From positions 62,001 through 126,000 of the forward strand of contig WFMF01000382.1 in assembly GCA_011033025.1 (NCBI GenBank): a stretch of DNA of 64,000 nucleotides, read 5' to 3'. The position numbers and the translations under genes are program-made. Positions 58,301 through 64,000 of the stretch are shown here, piece after piece; position 1 is the first letter of the stretch, and the number at the start of each line of letters is the position of its first letter. This DNA is from Beroe forskalii (Eukaryota; Ctenophora; Nuda; Beroida; Beroidae). Under the pieces are notes generated by a model. The model had not been told where the DNA came from. It saw only the letters and a program-made list of their open reading frames with translations, and searched no databases.

Positions 58301-60950
58301 TTATTCGGGTTCAATGCTCTGTTCATCCTAATGTTGAAACTTGGAAATTGATTCATTTTTAAAATTTTCATCATTCTTCAATTTCATCAAAGTTTTCAAT
58401 GATAAGATGTGCATGAATGTCTTTCGATTTTCTTGGAATTCTCCATCAGACTTTGTCTTATGATTGGGATTCAATCAAATTTACAATCAATAATTGACAA
58501 TGAGCAATAGATGTCGATCAATGATGATTGAACTTAGCAATGATGATATGATGATTGACCTTTCGCTGAGGAAAGTAAGAGATCAGAGATGAAAATTTGT
58601 CCCGGTATCTCATGAATTTACGAAACCTAAATCTTCAATCTTGGCTATCAATCCTCCTTTAACCTTCAAGTGTGTACAGTTGATCATAAAATCACAAATT
58701 TCGACGCCCAGGAAGAACATTGCATTTGCTCGAATATCAATAGTCGCCATGAGAAATCCTCGATCAATCATCAAGTGAGCTTCTGGCCTCTGACTGTGGT
58801 ATCTGAACAACATGGCAGCAAACTGCAGAAACTTTTAGGACAGAAAATTATGTGATTTCATATGATATAATTATTTTCGTCAATGGAAACGCTTGATAAT
58901 GCACAACGCTTGATGTTGCAACGAGACGTCGCACCAAACTCAAAAGGAAACAACCAAGACTGAATGCGGACGCGCGCAAACAGAACATGGCAGGTGTTCA
59001 TGAATTAATTTGCGCGCGCAGTAAAATGCACGTGCGACTTGTGATCACGTACGACCTTTATCGTGTTGCATGAAATTAAAGCGCTTGCCGAGGTTACAGA
59101 AAACGAGCGCAATTATTGTTTTCAGTTTATACTTACGAATGGAATATTCATAAAATTGATTCAATAATGTTAAGATGTAAGTACTTTAGCTCTTTAGTAT
59201 TGTGATGTGACACTAGATAGATAAAGCATTTTATCGTCAACTCATCCTGTCAGTAAGCGAGTCGGACAATGGTCGACAGACGACGGCGTGTTTTAATGAA
59301 GGCGTGCTTTAATACCAGCCCCGGGAACAGGAAATTAAGCGCCTGCATACGGGAACAACGTGCACAAGAAATGTGCCGGCAGGCGCAATTCTTGTTTGAA
59401 TTGCTTATTAAATTCAAAAGAGGATGGGCTACTAAATTAATGAGCTCTTTGAGTAAAGAGTTTTATGATCCCACACGGCATGCATTACGATTGTGCAGGG
59501 AAACACTGCATAATGTACGGTATACAATATAGTGTGTATGGTATACAGTATAGTCTGCACACAGTGTACACTGCAAGATGACAAATGTACAATGTACAGA
59601 ATGTATACTACCACCTGTCGACAAGCGTCATATCTCGAACAAGGTTCTATTTAGCTGTACAATGGAGACAGGTGCGAAGTTCACACCACACAGCGGTCAT
59701 TGGAGTACAGAGAGCGGCACTAACTGAACAGTATACAATATACATGCCATGCTTTAATTAAACTGAACAAAATACATGCCATCCTCCCAGAGCTTTAATT
59801 AAACTGAACAGTATACATCCTCGCATAGATTTAATTAATGTACACAGTGTAAAGTGTACAATATACACCCATCAAATTAGTAGTACCCAGTAACCTGTGA
59901 GCATCCCAATTTGTTAATGTTACTGAAGCAACGACACTCGATCTCTCCCTTGTAGCATCTTTAACCTTTTAACCACCCACCTTCCCACACTGGCAGCTAT
60001 AAGTTCAATACTTCAATAATAACCCGCACAGGAAAAAGAGAGCTTTTCGATGTCATCATTTTCCTTCACCTAAGGTTCCAAGTATAAAGTGATTAATGAA
60101 ATCACTATCTATTTTCAGCATATTTCATCACCTCAAGATGTGATCTACCAACCATTCCAAGTTTTGCACACGATTGAAATGAAATTTATCCAGCCAGATC
60201 TTGAACTTTAAATTTCATAAGGGATAATAGTTCATAAGTTCATACCTCGCTAAAACCATTTGACCATTTCCTGTTCTATTTTTGCGGTGGTGTCACACAC
60301 GTCAACATGAAATTAGTTCCAGGATCACATAAAATCGAAGAAATATTGTCGATTTTTGTGTGAGACAAGATGAATAGAAATCGTTGATAAGCAAGTGTTA
60401 TATATGGCACCTTGCAGTGCAGCGAACAGTGTGTGAAATTGCTGTTTTGCGACTACAATCTCGCATTAATTTGATTGCTATCTGAGAATATATTCCTATT
60501 GTATTACTAGCACACATTATATCCTTCGATAATGAAAAGAGCAAAATTTGTGTGAGCGACTGAGCGTTGTATTGGTGAGTGTGTGGGTGGGTTTAAAAGT
60601 GTTTGCAACGAACCAATCGGCTGGCTATCTGTGAGGACCACTTTAATCAAAAACCTGTAAGGCTGTAAGTCCCTAAATATTGCTGAAGCTACTGGCTTTT
60701 CTCCAACCTGTAAGCCCCCTGTCCCTAGATTTGCCACCAGAGCGACTGGTTTAATTCACACTTGCCACCTCAGCGACTGGTTTTAGGCAAACCTGCTAAC
60801 CTGTAAATGCGGGTAGACAGTGAACTCCACATCGAACTCCTGAGAGTCGTAGGGCAGGATTTCGTTGTAGTGTGACAGCAGGTAGACGTAGGTGTCGAGG
60901 ACATTGACACGTCCCTCGTTCACCCCCCACCGGTGACAGGCGTCAATACT
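49368..60950 (-). CDS. Sec23/Sec24-like protein, C-terminal eight exons
   Basis: Exons: 60950-60801, 53624-53524, 53360-53283, 51319-51210, 50607-50485, 50260-50131, 49876-49811, 49455-49368. All phases agree and all introns are GT-AG. The encoded ~281 residues resemble the end of Sec23/Sec24: a helical segment (VNVLDTYVYLLSHYNEI, then FTVYPHLQ-ILSALVYGMFTSPFM with RPDISLD), the next motif LALMFYPHLMSF, and a gelsolin-like domain (HILLDAFDTIFKI; ISVRVERGDTPAAICKYLI; YKAFYKFVVSQLHRL). A Glu/Asp-rich tail follows. Sec23/Sec24 form the inner COPII coat at ER exit sites; that role is inferred. The N-terminal part lies beyond the right edge; a further exon may be 63622-63485. The 49876 acceptor is weak and chosen by phase. 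The sequence is divergent, so another member of the wider superfamily is possible. The first intron holds the MULE, the third the 44-bp array. Confidence 0.66.
51284..51485. repeat. Three tandem ~66-bp copies spanning a splice acceptor
   Basis: Each copy contains GGCAGCGACAACCTGAGGAG, the minus-strand acceptor CCTCCTCAG plus the first exon bases, followed by TCTGATTAAAAGGGG. Only the copy at 51319 leads into the conserved exon. A related, diverged 40-bp duplication surrounds the donor near 53241-53310. Confidence 0.8.
51545..52930. mobile_element. Inverted copy of the 44-bp satellite element
   Basis: 51560-52345 holds about 18 irregular units of GTCAAGGAAGGCGTGGTAGG with AGGGGCTGGTCATCACTC, the reverse complement of the array at 13.6-15.2 kb. 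Its flank (52350-52640) contains CCCGCAATGGGGGGC and ATTCCATACGTATGACGTTG, matching 13290-13610 inverted, and the end has ACCAAAATATTGG. An internal segment (GATAGCCTGAAGATCATC) is shared with 15260-15300. It lies in an intron of the Sec23/24-like gene. Confidence 0.75.
53636..53970. repeat. 22-bp minisatellite directly upstream of an exon
   Basis: About 15 units of ATGACATGAGATAACATCAA plus AC, nearly perfect in the right half. Its left end lies about 12 bp from the acceptor of the exon starting 53624, so it occupies the polypyrimidine and branch-site region of that intron. Confidence 0.88.
53971..55086. other. Intron sequence without recognised features
   Basis: AT-rich, no supported exon. 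It belongs to the long intron of the Sec23/24-like gene. Confidence 0.35.
55087..58172 (+). mobile_element. MULE-type DNA transposon, 3.1 kb
   Basis: Outer ends are CGACAACTGCTCCCCC at 55087 and its complement GGGGGAGCAGTTGTCG ending 58172. A second copy of the left terminus lies at 55217. Both subterminal regions carry clusters of TCACGTGA, TCACATGA and CACGTGGT, likely transposase-binding repeats. No clear target duplication. It encodes the transposase at 55952-57840 and sits in an intron on the strand opposite to the host gene. Confidence 0.85.
55952..57840 (+). pseudogene. FLYWCH-MULE transposase, broken by one frameshift
   Basis: The first frame (55952-57352) starts MIPPPVPPTVPC and has a long Pro-rich stretch built from a 27-bp repeat coding PPIPCPATP. 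It continues with a FLYWCH-type zinc finger (TYNYLKDKSSATSTCWRC, ending HNHPP) and the MULE catalytic core with WICDGTFYV and IVMVDFEKAAMNAF, which carry the first two acidic residues. The frame ends at 57352, and the conserved continuation (CILAFVPMGKVDDAFEEL, then TSNMVEGFHRGFKTR with the expected Glu) is in another frame up to 57840. A single indel near 57330-57350 explains this. The function would be cut-and-paste transposition; as sequenced it is probably dead. A sequencing error cannot be excluded. Confidence 0.88.
58173..60800. other. Intron/intergenic sequence with a TATACA-rich repeat patch
   Basis: 59510-59880 has repeated ACTGAACAGTATACA and CTTTAATTAAACTGAAC segments. An open frame at 59269-59532 plus (87 residues, basic) has no recognisable domain. 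No other gene seen. Confidence 0.35.
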
Positions 60951-62303
60951 CTGCAGGGAGGAGAGGTTATTTAATAATTCACAGGTAAAAGAGAAATTGA
61001 GAAATGAAATAGGGTAAAAGGAGCGTCGGGAAAGGAGCATTATGGTGAGCAAGGGAGAGATGATTGATTGATTGAAAAACCTATCTGGCCTCCCACCATG
61101 TAATGGCCGTTGCTGCTTTCATGGGAAGGAAAAAGAGAACACTGTGTAATTTAATTAGCTAATTGATCATACCATAACTAAACCCCAAAAAGTTGACATT
61201 TTTTAATAAAGTCTCTGAATTAAACTTTTTAAATTTTTCATTTACTAATCTTCGCACGCTTGTTCTCGAAATAATGCTGCAAATTAGGTATATCTACTGT
61301 GCAGTACTTTTAAAGGGGTGATTTATCGATAATTATCACACACCAATTATAACCGCGGGAGGGTGATAATATGGGTTCTCATCCACTGGGTCTCGGCTCT
61401 TCTCCAAGACGAAGAGAGCCAGGGATTTAGGAGTCGAGCTAGGAAATTAGGCGGTTGAAGCCCCTCTTAAATGCCTAACAATCGATCTGTGGAGCAGGGA
61501 ATTATCCGAGGCTGCAATCTGCTGCTATTTGAGGATGGGGGACAACGACTACTCAAAGAGGGCGTCGTGAATTAGCATACATAATTTATCTATTTATGAA
61601 TTATAATCCTTAAGGAATATTATTCCAAATTAATTAGCATGGCTCCTAAAATTTATTGCTTTCATTAGGCATAACTATTCTGAAAGGTGGTTATAGTAAG
61701 GTTATGATCAAAAGCCGCACTTAAAGTCTGTTTAAGGTGCCCTGATCACTTGATTATCATGGTTTAAACTGATACCTTATCTGACAAACACCGCTATGCT
61801 CTTCGCGCTAAAGCGTTAAAAGAGGAGCATACATATTACATAAGCATTTATAGTAGGGTCCCTTGACATTATGCACAGCACCATGTTAAAACATAACACG
61901 GTATCGAACATAAAGTAATAATGTCATCAGCACACCACTTCTAGCTCTAATAATGACGTCATCACCACCTTCTCTTACCTCCTCCTTATTCAGTGGGGCT
62001 GGTGCACCCTCCTTTTAAACAATAAACATCAGCTGGTTCGCTATAATCAGAGTGATCCAGTGTACTGTAACTGAGTAATGAGGGTACTGGGGACAGGCAT
62101 AACGACTCTATAAGTGCATAATTACGTAATGGATCGAGTGCAGAGTGGAGTATTTCATCTACAAACCACAGAAAGGCTGTACTCTAATTAACCATGTCTC
62201 AAGGCTCCAGACTCAGAAATGGTTTGTGTTGCCGCCACCGGGCCAGGGAATCGACAATAACTGTCAAGAATTAGTGGTAGCGTTTTCTTTTGGACGCACT
62301 TAA
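60951..62303. other. Stretch without a recognised gene
   Basis: No supported exon. 61375-61500 contains a short inverted motif (TCGGCTCTTCTCCAAGACGA and AGAGAGCC) but no tRNA or rRNA pattern. Confidence 0.35.
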
Positions 62304-63418
62304 GACCCCAACTAGTCGGTACATACCGCGGTACGTACCACGGTACGTACCGCGGAACATGTCCTAACTAGTCGGTACATACCGCGGTACGTACCACGGT
62401 ATGTACCGATTAGTTAGAACATGTTCCGCGGTACATACCCCGAAACAAATCCTAACTAGTCGGTACATACCGCGGTACGTACCGCCTCTGCGCGCGCATT
62501 TATTCCCAAATTTCTTGCGATAAAGAGGTGAAGCTTGCAACAAACGAATGTCAATGATCAAGGTAATTGAAGCAAATCACTAGGTATTTTACAACATCAA
62601 GAGCCACCAGAGTCAAACTCCGATCTTCTAGAATCAAGGCAAACAGAGTCAAGGCAACAAGAGTCAAGGCAACCTGAGTCAGTGAGTCAAGGAAAAGAGA
62701 GTCAGAGCAAACAAAGGATCGCATGGCAGCATCAAGGAAAATGATGTCTACTGATAGGATGGGTGTCGACCCCTGTTGGGTACTGGTCACGTGACCCATA
62801 TACCTAGCATGCAGGGGTTGGACAGATTGAAACTGTCTGGTAGGGTTGATTGGGTGTCTGGTTCGCTCTATGCATGCCAGGCCTATAGGTCACGTGAACA
62901 GGACCAAGCAGGGGTCAACACCCATCTCATCTGCAGACACCATTTCCTTGATGCTGCTATGTTATCCGTTGTTTGCTCTGATTCTCTGGTTGCCTTGACT
63001 CACTGACTCAGGTTGCATTATACTGGTTGCCTTGACTCTTGTTGCCTTGACTCTCAGACTCTGTTGGCCTTGACTCTGTTTGCCTTGATTCTGGAAGATC
63101 GGAGTTTGACTCTGGTGGCTCTTGATGTTGTAAAATACCTAGTGATTTGCTTCAATTACCTTGATCATTGACATTCGTTTGTTGCAAGCTTCACCTCTTT
63201 ATCGCAAGAAATTTGGGAATAAATGCGCGCGCAGAGGCGGTACGTACCGCGGTATGTACCGACTAGTTAGGATTTGTTTCGGGGTATGTACCGCGGAACA
63301 TGTTCTAACTAATCGGTACATACCGTGGTACGTACCGCGGTATGTACCGACTAGTTAGGACATGTTCCGCGGTACGTACCGTGGTACGTACCGCGGTATG
63401 TACCGACTAGTTGGGGTC
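62304..63418. mobile_element. 1.1-kb foldback element with GGTACGTACC repeats and TAA duplication
   Basis: The arms (about 62304-62745 and 62945-63418) are near-perfect inverted repeats, beginning GACCCCAACTAGTCGGTACA. Both carry several ACCGCGGTACGTACC and CTAACTAGTCGG units and a 65-residue open frame identical on the two strands. TAA flanks both ends (62301-62303, 63419-63421), as in PIF/Harbinger-type insertions; that family link is inference. No transposase. Confidence 0.85.
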
Positions 63419-63484
63419 TAAGACCCTGGCAACCATGTCTTGGAATTCAGTGGTTTTCAATGATACACAGATTAATCTGAAAAC

Positions 63485-63622
63485 CTGAGAGCTGCAGTCA
63501 ATTCTGTGCGAGGGAAAGTAAATCCAGGATCTCAGGTTGGAGACATCTCCTAAAGAAAGCCAGAGGAAGCAGTGCCCCGTCTGGCAGGAAATGGTGTATT
63601 CAATGGAGAAGTCATGTTCAGA
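63485..63622 (-). CDS. Possible upstream exon of the Sec23/24-like gene
   Basis: 46 codons in phase 0 (SEHDFSIEYTISCQTGHCFL onward) follow the acceptor GACAGTTTCAG. The donor GTTTTC is weak. The exon is compatible in phase with the exon at 60950, but I cannot align its peptide to a known part of Sec23/Sec24. Its acceptor lies in a 47-bp tandem duplication (63601-63640 and 63648-63687, 40 identical bases). Confidence 0.4.
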
Positions 63623-63687
63623 CTGAAACTGTCTGATTCCGGCCACTCAATGGAGAAGTCATGTTCAGACTGAAACTGTCTGATTCC

Positions 63688-64000
63688 AGCCGTCTTCCAC
63701 CAATAGATTATGTGCACGTAGCAAGGATTTCCACTCTTAAACTGTTCATTGAGAGGGAGGATTGAGGAAACCGAGTTGAAGATTTACACAGTTATAAAGA
63801 GCCGGAACGCTAGTTACAGACTTGCAGGGTTACCATTTAAAATAGAAATCAACAAGTAGTTCTAGTTCAGTGATTTATAAACCAATAAATACTTTGAAAT
63901 TCGTTAGACGGCTGCTAATGGAATAGCATCCTTCCGTCGAGATCCGTTCATTATTATAACATAGGATATTGTTAAATGTTATGTGGGATAAAAGTTCTAG
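63688..64000. other. Right edge, nothing recognised
   Basis: No exon or repeat supported; the minus-strand gene presumably continues beyond the edge. Confidence 0.3.

Noticed and set aside
59269..59532. 87-residue basic open frame
   Set aside because: No domain, no splice partner, single frame of a length expected by chance.

Overview
The window is nuclear DNA from a multicellular animal, probably a marine invertebrate; the phylum cannot be fixed from sequence alone. Evidence is spliced protein genes of animal-specific families (a BRD10-type bromodomain protein, PDCD10/CCM3, a villin-headpiece protein, an alpha-2-macroglobulin fragment, a two-domain Ly6/uPAR protein and a Sec23/Sec24-like protein), short introns with canonical GT-AG borders, AT-rich intergenic DNA, and a very dense load of small inverted-repeat transposons and minisatellites. 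No bacterial operon, rRNA, tRNA or CRISPR array was seen.

Layout. 0.8-3.5 kb, minus strand: a compact four-exon gene for a 197-residue villin-headpiece protein with a CpG-rich candidate promoter. 3.8-7.7 kb: a cluster of foldback elements. 8.0-17.9 kb, minus strand: a 17-exon gene rebuilt here whose domain order (bromodomain, DDT, WHIM) and sequence match BRD10/KIAA2026; every junction is in phase and all but one are canonical. One intron carries about 1.6 kb of a 44-bp satellite. 18.9-20.4 kb, minus strand: a two-exon, apparently intact PDCD10/CCM3 gene of 202 residues.

21.5-42.4 kb is a rearranged, repeat-built block. The PDCD10 segment is repeated in direct orientation 18 kb away (36.5-40.4 kb), where the gene is a frameshifted pseudogene. 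A Ly6-type gene is present as an intact copy (44.35-45.43 kb, plus) and as a decayed inverted copy (29.7-30.7 kb, minus). Each Ly6 arm ends in an array of a 31/33-bp satellite, so two arms with oppositely oriented satellites face each other across the PDCD10 pseudogene. A nested foldback element lies at 25.2-27.4 kb.

45.9-47.2 kb, minus strand: the 3' end of an alpha-2-macroglobulin-type gene, cut off upstream by transposon-like sequence. 49.4-61.0 kb, minus strand: at least eight exons of a Sec23/Sec24-like gene; its 7-kb intron holds a MULE transposon (55.1-58.2 kb), and another intron holds an inverted copy of the 44-bp satellite seen in the BRD10 gene. A 1.1-kb foldback element sits at 62.3-63.4 kb. 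The genes do not form a functional cluster. The most informative signals are structural: a candidate GA-AG intron in BRD10, tandem duplications across splice acceptors, and several transposon families whose insertions can be read by comparing duplicate copies or target-site duplications. Long open frames inside the satellites are artefacts of repeat length. Family assignments rest on recalled family sequences; no search was run.
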